A stretch of DNA of 64,000 bases from the NCBI GenBank assembly GCA_030536515.1, contig JAUNPV010000004.1, positions 1 through 64,000 on the forward strand, given 5' to 3'. Positions 1 to 8,255 of this stretch are shown one piece after another. Numbering within the stretch: the first letter of the stretch is position 1; every line of letters starts with the position of its first letter. Made by a program: the position numbers and the translations under genes. Origin of the DNA: Eubacteriales bacterium. GTDB taxonomy: Bacteria; Bacillota; Clostridia; Oscillospirales; Oscillospiraceae. Below the pieces are notes generated by a model. It had not been told where the DNA came from, ran no database searches, and saw only the letters and a program-made list of their open reading frames with translations.

Positions 1-112
1 GCTTTTGTGCGCACTCTTGACATCTATGTTGAACCGGTACTTACTTTCACACTATACGCTCCTGAGTTTTATTCTTCATTTATTATAACCGGTTTGTCAA
101 GTACCACCGCAT

Positions 113-1627
113 CTAGGCATTGCCCATATTCACCGCCCGGTACTGGATGGCCTCGGCGATGTGCTCCGGGCGGATGTCCCGGCTGGCATCCAGGTCGGCA
201 ACGGTTCTTGCCACCTTCAAAATCCTGTCGTAGCTCCGGGCTGTCAGGCCCATGGTTTCGAAGGCGTTTTTCATCAGGGCGGCGCTTTCGTCGCTCAGGG
301 CGCAGTAGGCCCGCATTTCGGCGGGGCCCATCCGGGCGTTGCACATTCCGCTGTCCCCGAAGCGGCGGTTCTGAATGTCCCGGGCGGCGTTGACCCGTGT
401 TTTGACATCCCGGGAGGGCTCCGCCTGGGTGCGGTTTCGCAGGTCCTCAAAGTGGACCGAGGGGACCTCCACCACAATGTCAATCCGGTCCAGCATGGGG
501 CCGGAAATCCGGCTGCGGTAATTACGGACGCTCTGCTCCGAGCACCGGCACCGGCCGGAGGGGTCCCCATACCAGCCGCATTTGCAGGGATTCATGGCGC
601 AGACCATCATAAATTCCGCCGGATAGGTCACCGCCCCGGAGACCCGGGAGATGGTGACGGCCCCGTCCTCCAGAGGCTGGCGCATGAGGTCCAGGGTGTC
701 CTTCCGGAATTCGGGCAGCTCGTCCAAAAACAGCACGCCCTTGTGGGCCATGGATATCTCCCCGGGCCGGGGGTTGCTGCCGCCGCCGGCGAGACCGGCG
801 TTGGACACGGTATGGTGGGGCGAGCGGAAGGGCCGCCGGGTCACCAGAGGCTGCTTTGGCGTTAACAGGCCCATGACGGAGTAGATTTGACTGACCTCCA
901 GGGATTCCTCCCAGGTCATGTCCGGCAGAATGGAGGGCAGGCGCTTGCTGAGCATACTCTTGCCGGAGCCCGGCGGGCCGATGAGCAGCACATTGTGGCT
1001 CCCGGCGGCGGCCACCTCCAGGGCCCGCTTCACATTCTCCTGGCCCAGCACATCCTTGAAGTCCAGCTCCGGCACCTGCTCCCGGGCGGGGACCCAGATT
1101 GGCTCCTCGGCAAGCACCGTCTCCCCGTTGAGCCCCGCCGCCAGCTGGCGGACGTTGGTCACCGGGATAATGGCAGGCCCCCGGGCCAGGGTGGCCTCGG
1201 CGGCGTTCTGAGCGGGGACAAACAGGGTCTCGATGCCCTCGGCCTTGGCGGCCAGGGCCATGGGCAGCACCCCGGACACCGGCCGGATCAGCCCGTCCAG
1301 GCTCACCTCCCCCAGAAAGGCAGAGGTGGACTGGGGCCGCCGGACGGACCCGGCGGCACACAGGATGCTCAGCAGAATGGGCAGGTCGTAGTGAGTGCCG
1401 GATTTTTTCATGCTGGCAGGGGCCAGATTCACGGTGATACGGCTGACGGGAAAGGGCAGGCCGCTGCTTTTCGCCGCCGCCCGGACCCGGTCCCGGGCCT
1501 CCTTCACCGCCGCATCGGGCAGCCCCACCACGTCAAAGCCGGGAAGTCCCCCGGAAATATAGCACTCGGCGGTGACCCCACTGCCGCAGATGCCGGAGAT
1601 GCCCAGGGTTCGTACACTGCAAATCAT
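113..1627 (-). CDS. comM: YifB/ComM family Mg-chelatase-like AAA+ ATPase
   Basis: 504 aa protein of the YifB/ComM family. Order of parts: an N-terminal ChlI-like domain (about residues 1-170), an AAA+ core with Walker A GPPGSGKS at 217-224 and Walker B VLFLDE near 298-303, and a C-terminal Mg-chelatase-type helical domain. ComM homologues act as hexameric branch-migration helicases during natural transformation; that role is known for the family and inferred here. The frame is open 26 codons further upstream, but the ATG at 1627 is chosen because GGGAGGGG lies just before it and the protein starts at the family-typical MICSVRTLG. It stands alone downstream of the Rnf-like island, separated by a strong terminator, with its own promoter. 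Length is normal for the family. Confidence 0.93.
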   Translation of the reverse strand: MICSVRTLGISGICGSGVTAECYISGGLPGFDVVGLPDAAVKEARDRVRAAAKSSGLPFPVSRITVNLAPASMKKSGTHYDLPILLSILCAAGSVRRPQSTSAFLGEVSLDGLIRPVSGVLPMALAAKAEGIETLFVPAQNAAEATLARGPAIIPVTNVRQLAAGLNGETVLAEEPIWVPAREQVPELDFKDVLGQENVKRALEVAAAGSHNVLLIGPPGSGKSMLSKRLPSILPDMTWEESLEVSQIYSVMGLLTPKQPLVTRRPFRSPHHTVSNAGLAGGGSNPRPGEISMAHKGVLFLDELPEFRKDTLDLMRQPLEDGAVTISRVSGAVTYPAEFMMVCAMNPCKCGWYGDPSGRCRCSEQSVRNYRSRISGPMLDRIDIVVEVPSVHFEDLRNRTQAEPSRDVKTRVNAARDIQNRRFGDSGMCNARMGPAEMRAYCALSDESAALMKNAFETMGLTARSYDRILKVARTVADLDASRDIRPEHIAEAIQYRAVNMGNA

Positions 1628-1657
1628 GGTTTTCCCCTCCCTTTTTCCTTTTTGTAT

Positions 1658-1686
1658 ATGATACTCCATTTTTCGGGAAAACACAA
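1658..1686 (-). promoter_or_regulatory. Promoter of comM
   Basis: Minus strand TTGTGT (1686-1681), 17 bp spacer, TATCAT (1663-1658), about 30 bp before the comM start. Matches the sigma-A pattern moderately well. Confidence 0.5.
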
Positions 1687-1711
1687 TGGGGAATATGGAT
1701 AGCAAAAAAAT

Positions 1712-1757
1712 TTGTCACAGCGAAACCGACGCCGGGGCACCGGTTTTGCTGTGACAA
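1712..1757 (-). terminator. Intrinsic terminator of the Rnf-like operon
   Basis: Long hairpin with arms TTGTCACAGC and GCTGTGACAA extended inward by AAACCG/CGGTTT, followed on the minus strand by a run of T residues. It closes the minus-strand operon ending at 1767 and insulates comM. Confidence 0.8.
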
Positions 1758-1766
1758 GGAGCAGAT

Positions 1767-2201
1767 TCAGAAAATTCCCATGAAGCACTGGGCGGCCAGG
1801 TACAGTCCGATGGCGCTGACCACCGGGGCGGCCTTGGCGGCGGGGCCGGTGGACAGGCGGTCGGTGACGGTGCCGAACACCCAGGTGGCGGCGGTAAAGA
1901 CCACGGCCCCCAGGACGGCCAGTCTCAGGGCCTCCACGGCGCTCACAAAGCAGGCGGCCAGAGGCAGCAGGCCGAAGGTCACGGCGGCCAGCACCGGGAT
2001 GCAGATGTAGCACCGCTTGGCCCCCGGGGCCAGGTAGTAGTCCAGAACCAGAGCGGCCAGGGACAGGGCCGTCATATTGACGGCGTTGAGGCCGGGGATA
2101 ATGACGTTGGGTGCAAAGGTCCGCACCAGCACAGCGATGAGGCAGGCTGCGCCCACCAGGGCGGCCAGGACGGTGTTCAAAACATAGGCTTTATTTTTCA
2201 T
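1767..2201 (-). CDS. Unknown four-TM membrane protein at the end of the Rnf-like operon
   Basis: 144 aa, very hydrophobic, with about four predicted membrane helices (roughly residues 7-27, 36-55, 66-98, 118-142) and no cofactor or catalytic motif that I can see. I do not recognise the family. It starts 3 bp after the rnfG stop, and its ribosome site GGGGAGG lies inside the end of rnfG, so it is almost certainly co-translated with rnfCDG. In ordinary Rnf operons rnfE and rnfA follow rnfG; those are about 190-200 aa with six helices and conserved cysteines, and this protein does not resemble them. It may be a membrane anchor or an electron-passing partner in a reduced complex; that is inference. 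Confidence 0.75.
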   Translation of the reverse strand: MKNKAYVLNTVLAALVGAACLIAVLVRTFAPNVIIPGLNAVNMTALSLAALVLDYYLAPGAKRCYICIPVLAAVTFGLLPLAACFVSAVEALRLAVLGAVVFTAATWVFGTVTDRLSTGPAAKAAPVVSAIGLYLAAQCFMGIF

Positions 2202-2204
2202 AGC

Positions 2205-2741
2205 TTAACCTCCCCATGCGGTGGCGCCGGAGTCGGCATCCGCCCCGGTGACGAAGGCCACGGCGGAATTGACACTGCGGGCAATGGCCTTGGAGGTGAC
2301 GGTGGCGCCGGAAATGGCATCCACGCCCTCCCCGACCTGGGCCTCCCCGGCGGTGTTCAGGAACTGGGACAGGAACACATGGTCGGTCAGAGCGCCGGCT
2401 CCCAGGCCGAAGGTCTCCGCCATGTCCCGGACCACCAGGCCGGTGACGGTGCCCCGGTTGCTGACACCCACCAACATGGTGATGTCGTCTGCATAGCCCC
2501 GGGTGACGGTTTCAATGACGTAGCCGTTTTCCGCCTTGTGGACGGAGCGGATGGTGTCGTCCTCACCGGCATAGGGCTCCAGCGTGAAACTCTCGCTGCC
2601 GGGCAGCAGGGTCTGCATAATGGACAGGTGCTCCGCCTGGGCGTTGGCATTGGCAATGCCGTTGAGACCCCAGGAGGCGGCAAAGAGAATCAGGGCAGCC
2701 GCCAGAATGACGGCAATGGGAAGCAGGATTCCTTTTTTCAT
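2205..2741 (-). CDS. rnfG: RnfG-like FMN-binding membrane flavoprotein
   Basis: 178 aa. An N-terminal signal anchor (about 5-25) is followed by an extracytoplasmic FMN-binding domain with the ApbE flavinylation motif DAISGATVTS at 141-150; the acceptor would be Thr147, as in known RnfG. In the Rnf complex RnfG passes electrons through covalently bound FMN. A second copy of the motif spacing, DADSGAT at 168-174, sits in the last ten residues and is not something I know from typical RnfG. ATGA overlap with rnfD shows translational coupling. The protein is near family length or slightly short. Confidence 0.88.
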   Translation of the reverse strand: MKKGILLPIAVILAAALILFAASWGLNGIANANAQAEHLSIMQTLLPGSESFTLEPYAGEDDTIRSVHKAENGYVIETVTRGYADDITMLVGVSNRGTVTGLVVRDMAETFGLGAGALTDHVFLSQFLNTAGEAQVGEGVDAISGATVTSKAIARSVNSAVAFVTGADADSGATAWGG

Positions 2742-3679
2742 TTTGCGGCCCCTCCTTTTCTGGTGCCGAAGCGGCGGATGGGGGTGTAGTAATCAATGAC
2801 CCAGACCAGGGCGTTCATCAGCAGAATGGCATAGGTCACGCCCTCGGGGAACAGGCCAAAGTAGCGGAAAATCACCGTCAGCACGCCGCAGCCGATGCCA
2901 TAGACAATCTGGCCCAGAGGAGTGGCGGGAGAGGTGGCGTAGTCGGTGGCCATGAAGATGGCGCCCAGCATGACGCCGCCGGACAGCAGGCTGTACAGCA
3001 TCCAGGAAACGGGGTGGCCGGTCTTGCTGAACACCAGGGTGATAACCGCAACGGATGCCAGGTACGCCGCAGGGATGCGGACGGAAATGACCTTGCGGTA
3101 CACCAGGTAAGCGCCGCCCAGCAGCAGGGCCAGGGCAGAAATCTCGCCGATGGAGCCGGGGCATCTGCCCAGGAACATATCCAGCACACTCTGCTCGGGC
3201 AGGGCGGGCATGACCATGTGGTGCAGAGGGGTGGCGGCGGTAACGCCGTCCAGGCCCGCATACCGGGTCAGACCCACAGGGTAAATGAGCATCAGGAAGG
3301 CACGGCCTGCCAGCGCGGGATTGAAAATATTCTGGCCCAGGCCGCCGCACAGCAGCTTCACCACCAAAATGGCGAACACGCTGCCCAGAGCCGCCTGCCA
3401 GTAGGGCACGGTGTGGGGCAGGGTCATGGCCAGCAGCAGGCCGGTGACCATGGCGGAGCCGTCCACCACGGTATTGCGGGTTTTGGTGGCCTTGGCATAC
3501 AGCCACTCCGTCAGCACAGCGGCGGCTACGGAAACAAAGGTCACCGTCAGGGCCCGCCAGCCAAGCACGCACACGCCCACCGCCAGAGCGGGCAGCAGGG
3601 ACAGCACCACATCCCGCATGATGCGGTTGGTGCGGAAATCACCCCGGATGTGGGGGGAAGAAGCAACAGTCAGATTCAT
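2738..3679 (-). CDS. rnfD: RnfD-like membrane flavoprotein
   Basis: 313 aa, polytopic (NQR2/RnfD/RnfE family). The segment DGVTAATPL at 144-152 matches the D-x-x-[ST]-[GA]-A-T-P flavinylation site of RnfD, with Thr150 as the predicted FMN acceptor. The long open frame extends upstream into rnfC, but the ATG at 3679 overlaps the rnfC stop as ATGA and gives the family start MNLTVASSPHIR. RnfD is an integral membrane component that moves electrons across the membrane with RnfG. It is coupled to rnfC upstream and rnfG downstream. No rnfE, rnfA or rnfB follows. Confidence 0.92.
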   Translation of the reverse strand: MNLTVASSPHIRGDFRTNRIMRDVVLSLLPALAVGVCVLGWRALTVTFVSVAAAVLTEWLYAKATKTRNTVVDGSAMVTGLLLAMTLPHTVPYWQAALGSVFAILVVKLLCGGLGQNIFNPALAGRAFLMLIYPVGLTRYAGLDGVTAATPLHHMVMPALPEQSVLDMFLGRCPGSIGEISALALLLGGAYLVYRKVISVRIPAAYLASVAVITLVFSKTGHPVSWMLYSLLSGGVMLGAIFMATDYATSPATPLGQIVYGIGCGVLTVIFRYFGLFPEGVTYAILLMNALVWVIDYYTPIRRFGTRKGGAAK

Positions 3680-4986
3680 TTTGCATTGGCCTCCCTTACC
3701 AGTTGTTTCCCCTTGCGGAATTTTTCCACCAGGGGGAGCTTGCCGGGGCAGGTGAAGGCACAGCTGCCGCACTCGATGCAGTCCAGCACGTGGAGCCGGT
3801 CCAGCTCGTCGGTGCGCCCGGCGTTGGTGAAGCGGTACAGATACAGGGGCTGCAGGCGCATGGGGCAGACGGACACGCACTTGCCGCAGCGCAGGCAGAC
3901 GGGATTTTCAGCCGCACCGTTGCGGTCCTTCAGCAGGCACAGAATGGAGTTGGTGGCCTTGATAACTGGCACCGCCAAATCGCTCTGGGCAATGCCCATC
4001 ATGGGGCCGCCGCTGATGACCCGCTCGGTTTTCTCGTTCAGGCCGCCGGCCACCTCAATCAGGTCCCGGAAGGGGGTGCCGATGCGGACGATGAAGTTCT
4101 GGGGCTCGGCAATGGCCTCGCCGGAGATGGTGACAATCCGCTGGGTCAGGGGCACGCCCAGCCGAACGGCCCGGTAGATGGCGGCGAAGGTGGACACATT
4201 GAACACAGCGCAGCCCACGGTGACGGGCAGCTGGCCGGGGGCCACCTCACGGCCGGTGAGGGCCTGGATCAGCTGCTTTTCTGCACCCTGGGGATACCGG
4301 GTGGGCAGGACTGCCAGCTCGATGCCGGGGAAATCCTTCTGCATGGAGCGGATTTTTGCAATGGCCTCGGCCTTGTTGTCCTCCACCGCCAGCACCACCC
4401 GCTCGGGATGGAGCACCTGGCACAGCAGCTGCATTCCCTTCAGCACCTGCTCGGGGTTGGTGCGCAGGAGGGAGTCGTCGGCGGTGATGTATGGCTCGCA
4501 CTCGCAGGCGTTGGCGATGAGGGTGTCGATGTGGCCCATGGAGGACATGGCCTTGACGTTGCCGGGGAAGGCAGCGCCGCCCATGCCCACGATACCGGCC
4601 TCCCGGATGGCGTGGAGGACCTGGTCGGCATCCAGCGCCTCCAGAGGGGCGGTGATGGGCTCGGACTCCACGGTCTGGTCCTGGAAGTCATTTTCAATGA
4701 CCACAGCGTTGACCATCCGGCCGCTGGTGTGGGGCCGGGATTCAATGGCCGTGACCGTGCCGGAAACGGAGGCGTGGACCGGCACGCACAGGCCCTGGCC
4801 GTCGCCAATCTTCTGTCCCCGGAGGACCCGGTCCCCCACCTTCACCAGAGGCGTGCAGGGAGCGCCGATGTGCTGCTGCATGGGAATCACCACGGTTTTC
4901 GGGGTGATGGTGTGCAGGGTGGTAATCCGGGTGGACATTTCCTTGTTATATTTCGGGTGGATACCACCAAAAAACAGGCGTTTCAT
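3676..4986 (-). CDS. rnfC: RnfC-like NADH/ferredoxin-side electron transfer subunit
   Basis: 436 aa with the usual RnfC order: N-terminal barrel-sandwich region, a nucleotide/FMN-binding domain resembling complex I 51-kDa subunit (GMGGAAFPGNVK near 155), an SLBB region, and two 4Fe-4S motifs, CLRCGKCVSVCP and CIECGSCAFTCP, near the C-terminus. Family knowledge: RnfC is the peripheral cytoplasmic subunit that exchanges electrons with NAD(H). Starts MKRLFFGGIHP, typical of the family. It is the first rnf gene here and follows apbE across a repeat of about 150 bp. Confidence 0.95.
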   Translation of the reverse strand: MKRLFFGGIHPKYNKEMSTRITTLHTITPKTVVIPMQQHIGAPCTPLVKVGDRVLRGQKIGDGQGLCVPVHASVSGTVTAIESRPHTSGRMVNAVVIENDFQDQTVESEPITAPLEALDADQVLHAIREAGIVGMGGAAFPGNVKAMSSMGHIDTLIANACECEPYITADDSLLRTNPEQVLKGMQLLCQVLHPERVVLAVEDNKAEAIAKIRSMQKDFPGIELAVLPTRYPQGAEKQLIQALTGREVAPGQLPVTVGCAVFNVSTFAAIYRAVRLGVPLTQRIVTISGEAIAEPQNFIVRIGTPFRDLIEVAGGLNEKTERVISGGPMMGIAQSDLAVPVIKATNSILCLLKDRNGAAENPVCLRCGKCVSVCPMRLQPLYLYRFTNAGRTDELDRLHVLDCIECGSCAFTCPGKLPLVEKFRKGKQLVREANAK

Positions 4987-5011
4987 TTATTTTCACCTCA
5001 ATTTTCAAACT

Positions 5012-5155
5012 AGCCTTCCCCTTGAGGGGAAGGTGGCAGGGCGTAAGCCCTGACGGATGAGGTGCGTTCGTCCCTGAAACATCTCAAAAGACGCGGGACA
5101 CCTCATCAGTCACCGGTCTGCGGACCGGTGACAGCTTCCCCTCAAGGGGAAGCCT
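5012..5155. repeat. Family A palindromic repeat (TTCCCC-hairpin element)
   Basis: About 144 bp imperfect palindrome between apbE and rnfC. Each end is a hairpin (CTTCCCCTTGAGGGGAAG and its partner CTTCCCCTCAAGGGGAAG), followed inward by GTGGC and a second small hairpin, then GACGGATGAGG against CCTCATCAGTC. The right end touches the apbE stop codon at 5155. Other copies lie at 32261, 43687, 47371, 61130 and 62257. No coding capacity, so this is a non-autonomous MITE-like element. Confidence 0.85.
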
Positions 5156-6180
5156 TATGTGCGAATCAGCTTTTCAAACCCGGGGCTGTAGAAGCAGGTT
5201 CCCTCTGCGTCCACCCACATGGCCTGGGCCTGGGTCTTGTCAAGCAGTGCCTGGCCCTCCTCCCGGGGGAGCAGGAACAGTGCCGTGGACAGAGCATCGG
5301 CCAGGCCGGAGTCCGGGCAGACGATGGTCACCGACCGCCAGTAGGCGCTGGGGTACAGGGTGTCCGGGTCAATGATGTGGTGGTAGAGCCTGCCGCCAAC
5401 CCGGAAGGCCCGCTGATAGTCGCCGCTGGTGACCACGCTGCCGCCGGATATGTACAGGGTGTGCAGGTTGGTGCTGCTGTCCGCAGGGTTCTGCACGCCG
5501 ATGACCCAGGGGGTGCCGCTCTCGTCCTTGGGACCGGTGGCGCAGACGTTGCCGCCCACGCTGATGAGCAGCCCCTTGGGGGCGTTTTCACTGACCCGCT
5601 GGGCAGACCAGCCCTTGGCCACGGCTCCTACGTCCAGCCGCACCGCAGGGTCGGTGATGAACACCGTGGAGGCAGCTTCATCAATGACCACAGCGTCCGG
5701 GCTCACATGGGCGGATGCTTCCTCCAATGCGGCGGGGTCCGGCAGGTAGGCGTTGGCGGGGTCGTCCAGGCTGTCGGTCCGGGCCCGGTGCCACAGATAC
5801 AGCACACTGCCCATGGCCACATTCACCCGGCCATCCGTCAGCTCGAAATAGTCCTTGCAGTCCAGCAGTAGGTCCAGGACGGCCCGGTCCACGGTAACGG
5901 GGGCAATGCCTGCGTTGTCGTTGACGGTTTTCAGGTTGTTCAGGCCCTCATAATCGTTGTAGATGTCGAACAGCCGGTGGTAGTGCAGCAGCTCGTCGTG
6001 GATGGCCTGGGCGGTGGCGGTGAAGGCCTCCTGGCTTTCGGCGGCCCCCTTGATGGTGGTCACCGTGTCAAACAGGGTCAGGAAGGTGGCCTCATACCGC
6101 TTCTGCTCCGCCCTCCCCTGCCCGGCACAGCCGGACAGGAAAAAGCTAAGCAGGAGCAGCCCGCAAATCAGCCGTTTCAC
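5155..6180 (-). CDS. apbE: ApbE family FAD:protein FMN transferase (lipoprotein)
   Basis: 341 aa. Lipobox SFFLSGC puts the lipidated Cys at 18, so the enzyme works outside the membrane. The ApbE fold follows, with VGAVAKGW near 190, the Mg/flavin segment HHIIDPDTLYPS near 275 and the C-terminal ADALSTALF. ApbE moves FMN from FAD onto a Thr in D-x-x-[ST]-[GA]-A-T motifs. Its substrates are evidently next door: RnfG, RnfD and the two-domain lipoprotein 6177-7277, whose stop overlaps this start (ATGA). Normal length for the family. Confidence 0.95.
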   Translation of the reverse strand: MKRLICGLLLLSFFLSGCAGQGRAEQKRYEATFLTLFDTVTTIKGAAESQEAFTATAQAIHDELLHYHRLFDIYNDYEGLNNLKTVNDNAGIAPVTVDRAVLDLLLDCKDYFELTDGRVNVAMGSVLYLWHRARTDSLDDPANAYLPDPAALEEASAHVSPDAVVIDEAASTVFITDPAVRLDVGAVAKGWSAQRVSENAPKGLLISVGGNVCATGPKDESGTPWVIGVQNPADSSTNLHTLYISGGSVVTSGDYQRAFRVGGRLYHHIIDPDTLYPSAYWRSVTIVCPDSGLADALSTALFLLPREEGQALLDKTQAQAMWVDAEGTCFYSPGFEKLIRT

Positions 6181-7277
6181 TGGGCGGCCTTGGCAACCAG
6201 TGCCTGGAAGCCGCCGATGGCGATGGTGACGGAGGCAGTCAGGTCCGCCTCGGCAGGGGCGGTCTTTTCGTTGACGGCGATGCCGGCCACCTCAGTCGGG
6301 GTCTTGCCGGTGATGTAGGCGGCGAAGGCGGCAGCCTGCTCATCCCACTCGGCGATGGCGCCGCCCCAGGCCTTCATGCCGTAGTTCTCGCCCAGCTCGT
6401 TCTTGGTGGCCACGGGGGCGGTGACATCGGTGGTGATGGTCCCGGCATCATCCAGGGAAACCTTGGCCTGGACAGCGTCGATGGCGGCGGAGGTGATGGT
6501 GTCGCCGTTCATGGTCATGGCCAGGACCGTAGCATCCAGCTGGGCCAGGCCGGTGTGGGTGCCGTTCTCAGCGTCGTGGACATCGGAAACGGAAACGGTG
6601 TTGTCGGAGACCAGCTTCAGCTCGTCCCCGGCCTGAGCGCCCAGGTGCCGGGCGTTGGCCACGGCCTTTTCAATGGCGGAGACATAGCCGCCCAGGTAGA
6701 TGGTGGCGGAGGTGGCCAGGTCGGAGCCGTCGGGGGCGTAGCCGGTCTCGTCAATGGCGCCGGACTTCAGCTCCTCCACGGTCTTGCCCACAGCGAAGGC
6801 AGCCAGGGCGGCAGCCTGCTGGTCCCACTCGGCCACGGCGTTGCCATAGGCCACCATGCCGTAGTTCTCGCCCAGCTCGTTCTTGGTCTGGACCGGGTTC
6901 TCCAGGGCGACGTAGTTGCCGTCGGCATCCAGCTCGGCGCTGACGGTGGACTTGATGCCGTCGATGATGCAGCTCTGGATGACGCCGCTGTCGTCCACGT
7001 TGACGGCCACCAGGGTCACGTCATAATCGATGGATGCAGGGGCCTCGGCGGTGGCGGAAACGCTCTTGCCCACATTGGCAACGATGGCCAGGCCGGTCTT
7101 GACAGCGCCCTCAGCGGGAGCCTCGGTGGAAGCGGGAGCCTCGGTGGCGGGAGTGGTCTCCGGGACCGCCGCGCCCTCGGTGGGGCAGGTGCAGTTGTAG
7201 ACAACGGGGGTCCCGGCGCAGCCGGCCAAAAGGCTTGCGATGAGGACCAGGGTGAGAATAACAGAGAGCTTCTTCAT
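6177..7277 (-). CDS. Lipoprotein with two FMN-binding-like repeat domains
   Basis: 366 aa. Lipobox SLLAGC with Cys20, then a Thr/Pro/Ala-rich linker (about 30-60), then two homologous domains with a period of about 160 residues. TKNELGENYGM occurs at 131-141 and again at 291-301. Each domain ends in a segment aligned to an ApbE target: DLATSAT (186-192) and DLTASVT (345-351), where the usual Gly is Ser but Asp and Thr are kept. The layout resembles diflavin extracytoplasmic lipoproteins such as Listeria PplA, an analogy that I infer. First gene of the apbE-rnf island, with a good GGAGG site. It probably carries electrons outside the membrane; flavinylation is unproven. Confidence 0.8.
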   Translation of the reverse strand: MKKLSVILTLVLIASLLAGCAGTPVVYNCTCPTEGAAVPETTPATEAPASTEAPAEGAVKTGLAIVANVGKSVSATAEAPASIDYDVTLVAVNVDDSGVIQSCIIDGIKSTVSAELDADGNYVALENPVQTKNELGENYGMVAYGNAVAEWDQQAAALAAFAVGKTVEELKSGAIDETGYAPDGSDLATSATIYLGGYVSAIEKAVANARHLGAQAGDELKLVSDNTVSVSDVHDAENGTHTGLAQLDATVLAMTMNGDTITSAAIDAVQAKVSLDDAGTITTDVTAPVATKNELGENYGMKAWGGAIAEWDEQAAAFAAYITGKTPTEVAGIAVNEKTAPAEADLTASVTIAIGGFQALVAKAAQ

Positions 7278-7310
7278 GTTGGATTTACCTCCATTTATTT
7301 AATCGATACA

Positions 7311-7316
7311 ATTATA
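7311..7316 (-). promoter_or_regulatory. Candidate -10 box of the apbE-rnf island
   Basis: TATAAT on the minus strand about 35 bp before the lipoprotein start, in an AT-rich leader (7278-7390). I see no convincing -35 box at 17 bp. Confidence 0.4.
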
Positions 7317-7392
7317 TCTGAATGGCCTTAATGCTTTCTTTCATGTTCCTTAATGATTGTTAAGATTTAAAAATTTTTTCACATTTTCTAAC

Positions 7393-7418
7393 GGCGGCCT
7401 GAGGGCAGGCCGCCCTAC
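7393..7418. repeat. GTAGGG-type repeat, GGCGGCCTG module
   Basis: Palindrome GGCGGCCTG/CAGGCCGCC ending in CCCTACA (GTAGGG read on the minus strand). The TAG inside GTAGGG is the stop codon of the esterase gene that ends at 7415. Related copies lie at 12281, 25517, 40756 and 62594. Confidence 0.75.
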
Positions 7419-8242
7419 AGCGCCGCCACCAGCTCCTCGAAGGTGATTTTGCCCTGGGTGAATTTTTCCAAGGCCAGATAGCTGTTCACCTGGGGGGAGT
7501 ATTCCCCGCCGGACAGGGCCTCTGCCATGGCCTGCTCGTCCGGCAGCGGCTCCAGCACGTTCTGCCCGGTCCGCAGGGCTTCATAGTAGCGAAGCCCAAA
7601 TCTTCTCTGGGATTCTGCATTGATATGGATGCAGTCCGGGTTGGCCTTCAGTCCAAGGCCGGTGACAAAGCAGCAGTGGCGGTGAGTGCTGGCATAGCGC
7701 AGCAGTTCTGCGTTGACCCTTTCGTATTCCGTGCAGTTTGCGCCAAAGGCCGCCTTCCCCAGATAGTCCCCCAGGCCGCCCACCAGGAAGGGCACCTCCG
7801 GGGCGTTAAGCGCCCGTCGGAGAGCTTCCTCGATGGCCTCCAGCTTCCGGGCGTAGTCCCGGTATTTGCCCTGGTAGCTGTCGTTTTCCCCCTGGTGCCA
7901 CAGGATTGCCGCCAGCTCGCTGGTTTCCAGGGCAAATTTCGCCTCGGCCACCGCATGGCGGAAAAGCACGCCGTCGGTGCTCCATTCGTCGATGGAGCTT
8001 CCCCCCTCGGCGCAGGGAATCAGGCCGATGGACTCCTCCCGGTGCTCGTCGCACCACCGTTTGGCAAAGGAGGCCGCCGGACCGATGCCGGCAATGGCAC
8101 GGTCAAAGTGGATTGGCTCCACCATCATCTGCCAGCGGCCGTTTCGCAGCATCAGAATGTGCTCGTCCAGGATGGGCTTTACCTCATGGAGAAAGCCCCG
8201 GCCAGCCATGTTGGACTGGCCCAGCAGCAATACGGATTTCAT
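7415..8242 (-). CDS. SGNH-type carbohydrate acetylesterase (SASA/DUF303 domain)
   Basis: 275 aa. GQSNMAGRG at 8-16 carries the nucleophile Ser10. EGGSSIDEW, HQGENDS near 142 and DCIHIN near 210 supply the other SGNH blocks, with the Asp-x-x-His pair. This is the sialate O-acetylesterase/CE6-like family that removes acetyl groups from sugars. There is no signal peptide, so it is probably cytoplasmic. It stands apart from its neighbours functionally. Its TAG stop lies inside a repeat terminus (7393-7418), so the C-terminus may have been trimmed by repeat insertion. Confidence 0.8.
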   Translation of the reverse strand: MKSVLLLGQSNMAGRGFLHEVKPILDEHILMLRNGRWQMMVEPIHFDRAIAGIGPAASFAKRWCDEHREESIGLIPCAEGGSSIDEWSTDGVLFRHAVAEAKFALETSELAAILWHQGENDSYQGKYRDYARKLEAIEEALRRALNAPEVPFLVGGLGDYLGKAAFGANCTEYERVNAELLRYASTHRHCCFVTGLGLKANPDCIHINAESQRRFGLRYYEALRTGQNVLEPLPDEQAMAEALSGGEYSPQVNSYLALEKFTQGKITFEELVAAL

Positions 8243-8255
8243 AAATCAATACCTC

